Source: Bradysia coprophila (Eukaryota; Arthropoda; Insecta; Diptera; Sciaridae). From it: DNA of 64,000 nt. Under the pieces are notes generated by a model that saw nothing but the letters and a program-made list of their open reading frames with translations, did no database searches and had not been told where the DNA came from. The stretch covers positions 9,344,725 through 9,408,724 of the forward strand of contig NC_050737.1 of NCBI RefSeq assembly GCF_014529535.1, read 5' to 3'. Below, in pieces: positions 26,505 through 37,584 of the stretch (positions are counted from its first letter, which is position 1; each line of letters opens with the position of its first letter). The position numbers were made by a program, and so were the translations under genes.

Positions 26505-26841
26505 TAGGGATATTTTTATGGTCAAATTTGTACCCAAAATGGTGTTGGTTAGGTCCGGAGCGAAAAAATATTGGACACGTATTTTTTGTTTGATTTAAAA
26601 AAAAAAATTTAGAACCTTCTAGAGGCACATTCATTCACATGTACAAATACATTGGTTAGAAAGAGACAACAGCTATTGGTCTCTTTCTAACCAACGTATT
26701 TGTACATGTGAATGAATGTGCCTCTAGAAGGTTCTAAATATTTTTTTTTAAATCAAACAAAAAATACGTGTCCAATATTTTTTCGCTCCGGACCTAACCA
26801 ACACCATTTTGGGTACAAATTTGACCATAAAAATATCCCTA
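26505..26841. mobile_element. 337-bp palindromic hAT-like MITE, nearly perfect hairpin
   Basis: Arms of about 163 bp differ at only about two positions and meet at a loop of about 11 bases near 26669-26680. The ends are TAGGGATATTTTTATGG and its complement. A perfect 8-bp duplication GTATGCAT lies at 26497-26504 and 26842-26849. The element is inserted in the right arm of the 24931-26955 element, so it is the younger of the two. It has no coding capacity. If transcribed it would form a long double-stranded hairpin. Confidence 0.9.
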
Positions 26842-27127
26842 GTATGCATTCACAATGGTGCCATTTATTGACAGGGCATTACCGTTGATTTTAGCGTTAG
26901 CGGGGGATTTAGCGTTGGAAATTAGCGTTAGCGGCCGTTTAGCTAACGTTCTCTATTATTGAGTGCTAATTGCCGAAATAAAAGTTATACTCTTAATGTG
27001 AGATCTCAGCAATCGACGTCTAATGTAAAGTTTTAGTAATTTCCACTAAACCAAAGGATACCATTCAAACAATATTTCACTTATTCGTCATAGTCACATT
27101 GAATTTAGTGAGAACTGAAATTATTAG

Positions 27128-27437
27128 CAAAATCTAAGACGACATTTGAACTACTCTGATATCGAAAAACGTGTCCTCGAGAAGAAATACCACGCAAGGG
27201 AACCCAATGCAAAAGTTGCTCTGCTTAATTTGGAAACTACTTTGAAGGAGTGCATATAACAAAAGTTTGGATCAATTGGAAAATTTAATCGCAATAATGA
27301 TCGAAGGATTAAAAAAAATCGTCGATCCTCGTTTGGAAGTTGGGAATGAACGTATTTTCAGTGAATTCATCACTACTATCGAATCATCTTTCGGAGACAT
27401 GTTAGTTCAGCATATACTAGCAAATAATGTGAAATGA
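27128..27437 (+). pseudogene. Remnant of an unidentified coding sequence
   Basis: After an ATTAG that could be a 3' splice site, 27128-27259 reads 43 sense codons with protein-like content (HLNYSDIEKRVLEKKYHARE) and then a stop. Another frame continues at once from about 27260 (SLDQLENLIAIMIEGLKK) to a stop at about 27435. The joined text reads like one helical protein broken by a frameshift. I do not recognise the family and no start codon is evident. Confidence 0.35.
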
Positions 27438-28812
27438 GCTGGGAAATAAGTGAAACAATAATGATGGATGTAGGAATTGGAAAAATATAAAATTAATTTT
27501 TCAATTTAAACTTATTTCGACGGACCTTTAATTTTACGTAGATAATTTATGAATTTGAAGGTATCAGTAAAATATACGTGTATTTCTAGTGATCTACACT
27601 CGAATTCTGCATATTCTATGACATTGACGTAATAAAAGTAATTTGTTCGTTTTCAGTTTCTGTTCTTCATGTTTAATAAAATTCGGAAAGAAGATGTCCT
27701 TACGATACAGTTTACAATTCTTTCAATAGGCGATTTCTCCATTGTATTGTACAGGAGATTCTCATTGATAAGAATTTCTAAACGGTCTCGCACACGGAAC
27801 TGAGAATTTTTTGAAACTCTTGTTCTTGTGTTCGAACTCCTAATATTATATTGCGGCTTTCATTAGATGCTTGGAAAATTTTATCCAACCTAACCTGAGA
27901 TCTGGAAGGTTGCCTGGAAAGTTTTAAGTTGCCTGAAAGCTGAACAGACAGTTTTGAGTGAAACTAAGCGGATGAAGTGAAAGTAAATTCGCGAACGGAG
28001 CGAGTGGGTTTATTTGAAGATTGGTTTTTGATGTTTCAAAAGTAGTTATGTGAAAGTCGTGAAAGTGCACACACGCCAAAGTCTTATAGTGAAACTTAAG
28101 TTCAAACAAAATATTCAAATAAGAAATGCGCCGAAGCGCGAAGGTGAAATTTTTCAATTCTTAAGTTTGTGCAAACTACAAGGAACTGTCTCACCAGAGG
28201 GAGTAATTCATCAGACGTATAGTTCGTCGTAAAGTATAATTGATCGGGAGGTATACGTCACCATCGTAATAAAAATGAAATTTAAATAAATTGAATCGAA
28301 TCTTATAAAGACTTCCAGATGAGTTCTTCTAACTGATGAAGACTCTTTCAAGATGAAAGGTTAAAAATTGAGTATCTCTGTGAGATGTATCATCACACAT
28401 TACCTCCGCACTATATCACCCTTGGTTTAACCATATACAAGGTACAGGAACTGTTACTATCAATCCCTACATATTTGTGCATCAGGTAGATTTTCCTCAA
28501 GTGCAACATTAAGCTATCTGGTACTTTTAGCATCTCGAACTCACCGCTTTTTGAAGTGTCTCTTCGGTGGGTTTAACAGTTGTTTCGCATCTGATATACC
28601 AGGTACGGTTCATTGTTGAGAGGCTGTTTCCTTGCCGTTGCATAGAATACAACTAAAGTTCGAAAAATTGTGTTTATAAACGTCTTATATTTGCCGTTGT
28701 TTTTGAAGAATATCAAAATTCTAAATGTGAGGTTCATTAACAGACTCTCTTCAACACAAAATTTTTCGCAAACATTTTTAATGCGAACTGATCGCACATT
28801 TTCCCACACAAA
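27438..28812. other. Intergenic, no gene seen
   Basis: AT-rich sequence between the remnant and the 3' end of the BRCT gene. The last few hundred bases are probably 3' UTR of the minus-strand BRCT gene. The open frames here are short and without recognisable content. Confidence 0.5.
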
Positions 28813-31800
28813 TCAAATTGGATAGAACACATCCTCCATGTTGATATCGTGAGTGTATTGGAAAATCATTTTCAAGAAGCCGTCCAGGCTGATGATTCTT
28901 TTCAGATTCGGATATTTCCGTTGTAGCTTCGGCCACATTTGCTTATCTGTCTCATCCGAAACGCAAAGTATTTCGTCGGCTGACGTTGCTGTCACATTGG
29001 TCTGTAGAAATCTTCCACCGCCACTAAGAACCACACCTAAGAAAGTATTTAGACTTAGGATTGCACAACCATATTGCATATCATACCTCTCAAGTCGGCA
29101 TCAATGTGTGGAGTGACCAATATGGAATAGTTTTCGAATAATCTTTTGCTTCTTGCCATTCTCTGGGTAACAGCAAGATCAAAATTGTATTCTTTCTCGC
29201 CATTGTCGTCTTTCAGCAAATAGTTTAACGGATCCAACCAAACGTTCGTTTCGCTGAGATCATGAATCCATTCAATCGATACAATCGGTCTGCCACTGAC
29301 GACTGCGGTCAGAAATTCGGGAGAACAACAAATCCGCTCGGCGATTACATAGTCATAGTTGTCGTTGATGTAGGCCACGGCAATGTCTGCGAAAATGGTT
29401 AGAAATTTGAGAGATTTGCTTCACGTGCATACGTTATTCCTGTAGGCTCACTGTATTTGGAAAGGGTGTTTTGGTATTGCAATGAATCGATCATTGTAAA
29501 CAAAACTGATGTACGTGGAAAATAGATGACCTGTAGTTCGGTAATGTTGGCAGCACATACATCAGAGTAAGCAGCCATCGGTCGAATTTTACTTCGAACG
29601 GTTCGTCTTTTCTATGGATGAAAGTTTAATTTTAGACAAAGATCGTGGTTTTCCTTGGGTAGATTTTTTACTAGAAAAGGAAGTCAGACACATGATAATC
29701 TTGCTGTAGACTTCATATCGGTAGCATCCACAGCATTTGATTTTGAATTTATTTTTGGATTTGAAAATTAAGTGTTTAAAGATCATCGAAAACAGCTTAC
29801 CCGTTTGTTTGTGAGTGTAACATTTCCCTCCCTTAACGTATCATTTGACGTGTCTGCATTCTGTCGATAAAAATAGAATCTTACTAATACGCAACAACCG
29901 AACTCGATCTTACAACTCACAATGGAATTTTCATTTTCCGAAATGTTCGCCACCAACTCCGAAACTGGAACTGGCAAAACGTCTGACACCGTCGAAGATA
30001 CGGCTCTTTTCTGGAAATTTGAATCATAATGACATTCTCTTCGTACCCTTCGTAGACCACGTTTTTATTGCAATTGTTTCTACCTTCGGTGATGGCAGGT
30101 AAATCGCATATCGGCGTTTCTTAATCGAACTGCAGATCGTCATTTCGTTCTGAACTGGCTCACTTACGGTCTGTAAGGCAACAGGCAGTAAATTTGAGGA
30201 GGGACTGACTTCACAAGAAGTCTCAGCCTCTCTAATTCGCTTGGCTCTTTCGAAAACATTTTCGTATTGAACTGTTTGTTCGTCATTAATCGTTGGTACA
30301 ATTTCCCGCCAATTGGCTTCTTTCAAGTCAGCTAAAATGTTTGCGACTTTGTCGTCATCGTGACGTAACTTTGGTGACTTTTTCAATCTTTTTCTTGTGT
30401 CCTGTAACGAGTCGTCTTCGTAAAGTAATGTGGAAGAACGTTTCCTGAAATGATGACAAATTCATGTAATGTTTGACATGGTCGCTGTTCACCGGTCGCT
30501 AAAAATCGAATGTTTAATGTTTATAGTCCAGACTAGAGGCCCGTTTAAGAGGCATAAGAAGTATAAGGAACATTTTTTCTTTATTAGGCAGTCACACATT
30601 TGATCGAAAACATTTAATTTGGCAAAAGTTGTAGACGAAAATCAGGAAATTATGAAAGTGTTGACGCTGGAAGTCGGTTACTTTTAAAATGAAAAGTAAC
30701 GTTTTCGTATGTGTTTGTTGACCTCGGCTTCGTCTCGGATCAACAAAATTTACACGAAAGCTCGACTTTTCAACTTCTTACTCCTCCTGTACTTGTTATG
30801 TAAATTTTATATAATTGACTATAACTTACAATAAAATAAGAGCGGTGGACGGTCTGAACTCATAACATTTATACTAAATGGTTTAACAGGTTTGAAATAC
30901 AATCGACTTACACTCGTTTTCCGGTTTCAGCTCGAACGGATGTAGAAGGCGTGGACTCTGCTAAGATATTTGCGAAGGTAATCTCATAAGAGCTCTGAAA
31001 AAGTAGGAAGTAAGAAGATGGTCTGTTAATACTTTGGGCTTATTTACTGTAGCACGGTCAAGGAAAAGTTAGAAATGACGACATTTCGTTGAAGCTAACA
31101 AGAAGATTATTATTAGGCCTAATTTTACATGTTGACTTTGTGAAACTTCAATCTCTGTTTGATACAATCAATTTACACGACGTTCCGATCATGTCACGAT
31201 AACATTTCGGATAATTCGTAATGAAGTTATAAATGAGATATGTCAAGTTGCACAAACTCACCTATCAACGATAAAGCTGGAAACAAAGATTGATTAATCC
31301 TACCACATCATTGTGAATTATCCGAAATAATTATAAGTCAAACGCCCATACATAACACATGTAAACATGACTTATAATAATTATAAGTTATAAGTGAGAT
31401 ATGTCAAGTTGCGCAAACTATCTATTGTTGGTGAGTACTCTTAGGATACTAATTAGCGGAACATGACGTCACAGAAGATACTTTGAAATAAAATCAATAT
31501 TGGCCTTTGCTCGAAGAAACCATTTTGGCGTCAAGTAAACATTTCTCATAAGCATCGTGTAGAATCGATCGTCTTTGACATTTGTTGGACAAGAAAAAAA
31601 TCAATTTTAAATGAAACGTGAATCTTTCGATGTTGTCTTCTAAAGTAGGTTAATTGTGTCATGGTACTTACATCTACATCCCATAGCTCGGTCGAATCGA
31701 ATTTCATTTCTGTACTCGTCTGTTCAAAGCACTGTTCGAGCGTTTTTCTCCAGTCCTCCTTATCGAAAAATCCGCAACCCTTTAATCCAACTGCTACATT

Positions 31801-31940
31801 TAATATAACCTACAAATGTTTGAAGGAACGGTCATGAGTATTTCGCTGACTTTTCGAATGCCTCCTTGATGGGAATGCACCTTTCGGAAATTATGGTTTT
31901 CGTTAGCGACAGCTTGTCGAATTAACTCCGAGACATTCAT
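28813..31940 (-). CDS. Tandem-BRCT protein, MDC1/mu2- or PTIP-like (491 aa, 9 exons)
   Basis: Assembled from splice signals. Exons in transcript order: 31881-31940, 31672-31809, 30912-30994, 30084-30444, 29921-30010, 29801-29860, 29452-29611, 29087-29386, 28813-29036; all phases agree, total 492 codons with stop. The N-terminus (MNVSELIRQAVA) is followed by an acidic and basic low-complexity middle with KKRR and RKRLKK stretches that could be nuclear signals. From about residue 310 come two BRCT repeats: the first with IVSIEWIHDL, the second with YSILVTP and VVLSGGGRFLQ. C-terminal BRCT pairs bind phosphopeptides such as phosphorylated H2A variants in DNA-damage signalling; MDC1, fly Mu2 and PTIP are the closest architectures I recall. 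No FHA domain is visible. The first ATG has no in-frame extension that I could support. Confidence 0.75.
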
Positions 31941-32758
31941 GTTATACATTTACACATTTATAGAACGATTTCAAATTAAATGAATCACAATTATTTTTGC
32001 CGTCATCAAGACCTAAAAGATATCACAAATCTGAAAAACTGGTACCAACGTGACCAATAAATTGTCAAGGAATAGCAGGGTTGAGAATTGAAATACTCGA
32101 TGTAAGGGAAGCAAACAAGACCTTTATCTAGTCAAATTTCACTTGACTTTATTAAGAATCGTAACTAATTTTTTCGTGAATTATGTCTGATATTGGGACA
32201 GTCCAGTTAAAAATAATTGTAATCCACATCCTACCCACGGTGTTGGATTTTAAATACAATGCTGTCACCACAGTGCTGCTACTAGCATTATCACAGAGAA
32301 TATTTCTCGTTACGACAAAAGCATTCATGGTGGGAGTCAGTACACACATAGATGTATCGAAAATTTGAGGCTTTTTGACATTTGATTGAAGAGTGTTACT
32401 GCTAGTAGTGCTATGCTTTCATCGACGATTCAATTTTGCGTTACGGTATATCATCTAAAAAACATAAAGTCTAAAGGTGACGCGACGCAAATCCTTTTAT
32501 ATTCACTTCCAAACTAACTGATATTGCTAATAATGATGCTGTAATTCCCTCAATTCAAGAAATCATTAGGCAAAAATGGAATAAAAGTTGCTAATTTCAT
32601 CAATTCCATTTTTTAAATCTTGTAACACATACTAGGTCCCACCTTTTGGGCGGGTCAGGTCCATTGACTGACAATTTTTTCAATATATTTTTGATTAATT
32701 TCATTGATGAACTTCCGAAGCATCACAAATGCCTACATTTAATATATCGATTACTCTA
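31941..32758. other. Intergenic, no gene seen
   Basis: Upstream of the BRCT gene start. It probably contains that gene's promoter, but I cannot point to a specific motif. Overlapping short frames on both strands (32152-32368) look like chance. Confidence 0.4.
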
Positions 32759-33023
32759 CACCCAAAAAAAACTCTTCAGCTCAGCTGTAGTACCTCTACA
32801 AATTTACTGTACAAATTCGGGACACACCCAATTGTTAGCGTAGCAGTAGTATTGTACAGCGTAGCAGTAGTATTGTACAACCTAGCTGTACAATGTAAAG
32901 GTGAGGGAACGCTGACTTTCTGAGGAAACAAAAAATATTTCTACAGAAAATATAGCCCAAATTCGTCAATTTTCAGTGTAATGTTATTGTAAACATTACA
33001 AAAAAAAATAAAAAAATAAAAAA

Positions 33024-33090
33024 TTGCGACCGCCGAGGAACGAACCCGGAACCTGCGGTACTCTAATCCACCAACTTACCCACTTCGCAA
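33024..33090 (-). tRNA. tRNA-like sequence (degenerate tRNA or SINE head)
   Basis: On the minus strand it begins TTGCGA and ends TCGCAA, a 6-bp acceptor-like stem. A CCGGG/CTCGG stem encloses a 7-base loop TTCGTTC in the place of a T-arm. GTAAGTTGGTGG resembles an A-box D-arm. The middle is about 6 bases too short for a normal anticodon arm plus variable loop, and T-loop position 58 is not A. A T-rich tract follows directly, as in Pol III terminators. Probably a tRNA pseudogene or a tRNA-derived SINE head, not a working tRNA. Confidence 0.4.
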
Positions 33091-33302
33091 CCAAGTACTT
33101 GTGTTTGCCAGAGATTAATTCCTATTACATCGTACATCGCCGTGGTACAGTTTTCTTGTACATCGATGTACAGATGGGCTGTATTGTGAAATTGAATTTC
33201 AAAATTTCTTATATTCGAGTACTGTTGTGCAGTAATGTAATGTAATGTGACTCTAACTAATCTGCATATTTAGCTGAAACTAGTGTTCCACTGAATAATT
33301 AG

Positions 33303-33536
33303 GATGTACCAAGTTCTAGCAAGAACATTGTAAGCAATCATAGTGTTGGGAGTTCTATTCCAATGGTGTCTATAGAAACAAGTACAATTGTTATGTCCTC
33401 CGTAGAAACCAACAGTGAGGTGACCATTACTGTGACTAAAGTTGTAACGACAACATTAGTCACTGAAACGAATCCGACTCCAATTGTTTCAAGAATTGGT
33501 GACGTTCACAAAATCAGAAGAAATTTGAATTTATAA
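33303..33536 (+). other. Ser/Thr/Val-rich open frame without start, possible exon
   Basis: After TAATTAG, a possible 3' splice site, 77 codons run to a stop at 33534-33536. The composition is mucin-like (SSIPMVSIETSTIVMSSVET, then TVTKVVTTTLVTETN). No ATG starts it and I found no partner exon. It lies inside the TA-flanked element, so it may be a captured exon or chance. Confidence 0.25.
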
Positions 33537-35050
33537 CGAGAAATTTCACTGCATTTGAAGCTTCGGAAATTCTCACAAAACTCATAGAAAAGCTTGGCTG
33601 ACTCTACTTCTCAAAATATATTGCAGCGCAATCAAATGTAACAAGTAAGTCGATGATGCGTCGTTAAGTGTACGGAGTTTTATTCCGTTCGCATATATCT
33701 CGTAGCAGGTAAATTTCAGGGCAAACAAATCTATAGCCTTCAGGTCTTAACCTGAAATTGACATGTTTAGACATTTATCCTTGAATATGTTTGCCACTGT
33801 GCTACAGATTTCATCTACAAATCACCTTCCGATCTATACCAGAGCTCCCTTCAAAGCCATTGGACTAAGTTTTGTAAGACCTCAAATTTACACGTTCCTA
33901 CCTATACGCTAGCATGTAAAAAACAAAACAATTCTTGTCAAACCACTGATCTACTTTCGTTCGCTTCTTTTTCAGGAAATCAATGAAACACATGACCATG
34001 AATAAAGAGATATAAAACTGAAGTGATTAACTACTTGAGGTTTCGTTGTTTAATTAAATTCATTCACCGTTCCACTTTTCTGCATAATTTTGTGACAACG
34101 AAGTCCAATGTTGCAAAGATATCCACAGCTCTTGCAGTTAACCTTGAAAATGGAGTTTATAAGCAAACTTTCTTTCTTCCTCTATTTCTACTTTGCAAAT
34201 AAACTGCCTCTGTTCTGTCCACAGGTTTTATTGCCAGAGTTGCTACCATAGTTTGGATGTACACCATTGATTTTATGAAATTTACAATTAAAAGAGAGTA
34301 CCGACATAAGACAAATAAATTTGGAAGCCTCCCGGTGAATGGATCCTTTGTTGGCTGTTCTATAAACAATTGATGCCTTATGAATGTCTCTGGGTAGCTG
34401 CTATTTTTTTAATATTCGAATAGAAGGGCGTTCGTTTCTTCCATATATGGAGTTTATAAACTCACTAGAAGCAATACGTAACACCTTCCTGATCATTTCT
34501 GCTATGCGACTGGACTAAAAAGTCTTTCGATGAAGATATTATTTGCTAAAAACCCTTGTATCAATAACGCATGAGATCACCCGATATTTTCGCAATATGA
34601 CTATAAACCCACTGTGTAACAAACATTCTACCAACGACCAGGTTGCTCTGGCACCCATTCTTCAGCTAAACTGAACATTGTACATCTCCACGGTAGCTGG
34701 AACACGTGACAGATCATGTACAGCTCTGCTGTACAAATTCGGGACACAACCAATCGTTAGCATAACAGTACAGTACTACAGCTTAGCTGTACAGTTGTAC
34801 TTCGTAGTTGAACATAGTACAGTTATACAGTGAATAATTCAGCGTAGCGGTAGAATGTACATATATGCTGAAAAAAAATGTTCTGCACAGCTACCATATG
34901 AAATTTTTTTTTTTCGGTGTATACATGACAACAAAATTTGACAGAAAAAGTTCTTCAAATAAACCTTCGAAGACCGAATGATCTTTGAGTTCTCATTTTT
35001 CTTATAAATTTGCAGCAAGATTTTCAATCAACCACAAATCGTAAATAAAA

Positions 35051-35135
35051 TGCGACTCGTGTGAATTACGGCCCTCGCTTCGCTCTGGCCGCAAACTTCC
35101 CACTCGTATGAGCCATCTATTATTCTGTTTGATTG
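35051..35135 (+). repeat. Direct repeat flanking the 35.3-37.5 kb repeat block, left copy
   Basis: Shares ATTACGGCCCT, GCTTCGCTCTGGCCGCA and CACTCGTATG with 37585-37675. The two copies are about 2.5 kb apart in the same orientation and bracket the CCCCGTACG element with its arrays. Confidence 0.6.
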
Positions 35136-35484
35136 CCATTTTGTCAAATTTAATCAGAGCGAAGTTTTACGAATGTGGAACGATGAGAAAACTCTTTTAC
35201 TTTGGTAAAAAATAAAAAAAAACGCGATAGATGTTCTCCTCTTACAGTTTTGTACAAAAAAGGAAGTCCCCAGGTACTTACTAAATTTACAAAACATTCA
35301 ATCGTGAATAAAATATGGACGGTAATAAACGACCGATAAATTAATTTAATTTTTAGCCCCGTACGAAGTACAAAGGGGCTTATAGGATTACGATGCCGTG
35401 TGTAATTGATGGAATTCGAAGCAGACGGTAAGGGCAAAGTGTTTGCCTATGTTCATAGATGACGAATCTGCAATAAAAATTTTG

Positions 35485-35578
35485 TCTGTCCGTCTGTCCG
35501 TCTGTCCGTCTGTCCGTCTGTCCGTCTGTCCGTCTGTCCGTCTGTCCGTCTGTCCGTCTGTCCGTCTGTCCGTCTGTC
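35485..35578 (+). repeat. Octamer microsatellite (GTCTGTCC)n, about 11-12 copies
   Basis: Essentially perfect tandem octamers. The open frames it creates on both strands (Asp-Gly-Gln-Thr-type repeats on the minus strand) are artefacts. A two-copy relic sits at the equivalent place in the 20346-20520 fragment, so the array expanded inside this element. Confidence 0.95.
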
Positions 35579-35870
35579 ACGTCGATATCTTGAGTAAATC
35601 AAATCCGATTTCAAAAATTTTTTTTTTCCCTGAAAGATAGTCGAAATAGTGAGGCTAAGTTCGAAGATGGGCATATTCGGGTCGGCCCTTCGTGAGTTAG
35701 GGCCACCTAAGTGATTTTAGGTCTTTTGGTGATATTTATGGCAAAATAAACGATGGAAATGTAAATGACACGGCAAATGATAGGTATTGTCAATACCAAT
35801 CCAGGAAAAAAAAGTTTTTTAAAATCGGGTGAGTGGACCGTGAGTTAGGGCTTTAGAAGTGAAATGCTAC

Positions 35871-36889
35871 TAGGGCCCTATGTGTATTTTACATAGAACT
35901 CGAGTAAATTTCATTCGTTTTTCGTAATTTTTGTTTGATTTGGAAGATAATCGAATGCCGAATAGAATGTTGTTGAAAAAAAATTAAATTTGGGTCCTTG
36001 GCCTAAGGCCGCTACTAGGGCCCTATGTGTATTTCACATATAACTCGAGTATATTTCATCCGTTTTTCGTAATTTTTGTTTCATTTGGAAGGTAATCAAA
36101 GGCCGAATAGAATGTTGTTGAAAAAAAATTAAATTTGGGTCCTTGGACTTAGGCCACTACTAGGGCCCTATGTGTATTTTACATATAACTCGAGCAAATT
36201 TCATCCGTTTTTCGTAATTTTTGTTTCATTTGGGAGGTAATCAAAGGCCGAATAAAATGTAGTTGAAAAAAAAAAATAAATTTGGGTCCTCGGACTGAGG
36301 CCGATACTAGGGCCCTATGTGTATTTTACATATAACTCGAGCAAATTTCATTCGTTTTTCGTAATTTTTGTTTCATTTGGAAGGTAATCAAAGGCCGAAT
36401 AGAATGTTGTTGTAAAAAAATTAAATTTGGGTCCTTGGACTAAGGCCACTACTAGGGCCCTATGTGTATTTTACATATAACTCGAGCAAATTTCATCCGT
36501 TTTTCGTAATTTTTGTTTCATTTGGGAGGTAATCAAAGGCCGAATAAAATGTAGTTGAAAAAAAAAATAAATTTGGGTCCTCGGACTGAGGCCGATACTA
36601 GGGCCCTATGTGTATTTTACATATAACTCGAGCAAATTTCATTCGTTTTTCGTAATTTTTGTTTCATTTGGAAGGTAATCAAAGGCCGAATAGAATGTTG
36701 TTGAAAAAAAATTAAATTTGGGTCCTCGGACTAAGGCCGCTACTAGGGCCCTATGTGTATTTTACATACAACTCGAGCAAATTTCATCCGTTTTTCGTAA
36801 TTTTTGTTTCATTTGGAAGGTAATCAAAGGCCGAATAGAAAGTAGTTGAAAAAAATTTTAAATTTGGGTCCTCGGACTAGGCCCTTCAA
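35871..36889 (+). repeat. Satellite-like array, seven units of 145-146 bp
   Basis: Units start with TAGGGCCCTATGTGTATTTT at 35871, 36016, 36161, 36307, 36453, 36599 and 36744. Units 3 and 5 share the variant GGGAGGTAATC with AAAATGTAGTTG, whereas units 4 and 6 share GGAAGGTAATC with AGAATGTTGTTG. The array therefore grew by duplication of a two-unit block. The last unit is truncated. Confidence 0.95.
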
Positions 36890-37584
36890 AAAAATAAAAT
36901 TTTAGGGCGATTTGAAATTTTTGTTTCATTTGAAAGGAACGTCGTACGGGGCTTCGTAATTGCGCTATGCGCAATTTGTAAGATGTACATATTACATAAT
37001 AATTTTACTTTAACTACATTAACCGGCGCAATAGGCTTACGGTCAAAGTAGGGTGACAGACGCACTAGGGTCACGTACGCAATAGATATACGGGTTTGTA
37101 CGGGGCTCAGTCGCAGCAAACGCTCCGACTGTTCTGATGGCTCGTTTTTTTCGTTTCTTCACTTTTGTCGATTTTTTTCGTCGATTCAGAAAACGACAAA
37201 AGTGAAGAATTGACAAAACGTCTTTAAGTTACATTTCGTAGATGGATGAAGTCACTAGGAACGAAAACGCCTTCTCGTTACATTTTGTAAAAGGATGAAT
37301 TCACTGGGACCGAACAAAACTCTTTCTCGTTAGGTTTTGTAAAAGGATGAATTCCCTAGGAAAGGACAAAACTACTTCTCATTACATTTCGTTGAAGTAT
37401 GAATTCGCCTTTGCTTTATATTTCCAAAATCGACAAAGTGTGAAGGAAAGACAATTTTTTTTTTTACTTTTTACTGATTTACTGAAGAGGTGCCAGCGAC
37501 ATGTACCACATTTCTATTGGTATTTTATTATTTTTTATCGGTAAAATTGAATTTTTCTATCGGTCGAACATAATATCCTATAAA

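Larger units (their letters stand above)
24931..26955. mobile_element. About 2-kb element with about 150-bp inverted ends
   Basis: The left end from about 24931 reads AGAGAACGTTAGCTAAACGG and continues with repeated CGCTAACGCTAA motifs. The right end (about 26850-26955) is its inverted copy. The match resumes at 26474-26504 (TTGCGTCGTCCATG), beyond a later insertion, so each arm is about 150 bp. TAGAGAACG ends suggest hAT, but I found no clear 8-bp duplication outside. The interior contains a 76-bp direct repeat, an inverted repeat family and a nested hairpin element. No transposase. Confidence 0.7.
32759..34919. mobile_element. TA-flanked element of about 2.16 kb (Tc1/mariner-like ends)
   Basis: The ends CACCCAAAAAAAA and inverted CACCGAAAAAAAA are bordered by TA on both sides (32757-32758, 34920-34921). 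Subterminal motifs are shared: CTGTACAAATTCGGGACACA appears at about 32810 and 34728, each followed by CCAAT(T/C)GTTAGC and many AGCTGTAC-type palindromes. The interior holds a tRNA-like segment and a Ser/Thr-rich open frame but no transposase. The terminal match is short, so the boundaries are tentative. Confidence 0.5.
35356..36955 (+). repeat. CCCCGTACG repeat element with two internal tandem arrays
   Basis: Starts AGCCCCGTACGAAG and ends near 36955 in CGTACGGGGCTTCG, a short inverted match. In order it contains a unique leader shared with 20346-20520, an octamer microsatellite, about 290 bp with GAGGCTAAGTTCGAAGATGG (a fragment of which recurs inverted at about 38347-38375), then seven 145-bp units. 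No protein-coding frame. The class is unknown to me. Confidence 0.6.

Noticed and set aside
34100-34370. Cys-rich minus-strand text (NCKSCGYLCNIGLRCH) suggesting a zinc-binding protein
   Set aside because: It needs a frameshift to join the neighbouring frame, has no start and is too short to support a family call.
35380-35674. Overlapping repetitive frames (Asp-Gly-Gln-Thr type) at the octamer array
   Set aside because: Pure products of the GTCTGTCC microsatellite; an 8-bp period is open in several frames.
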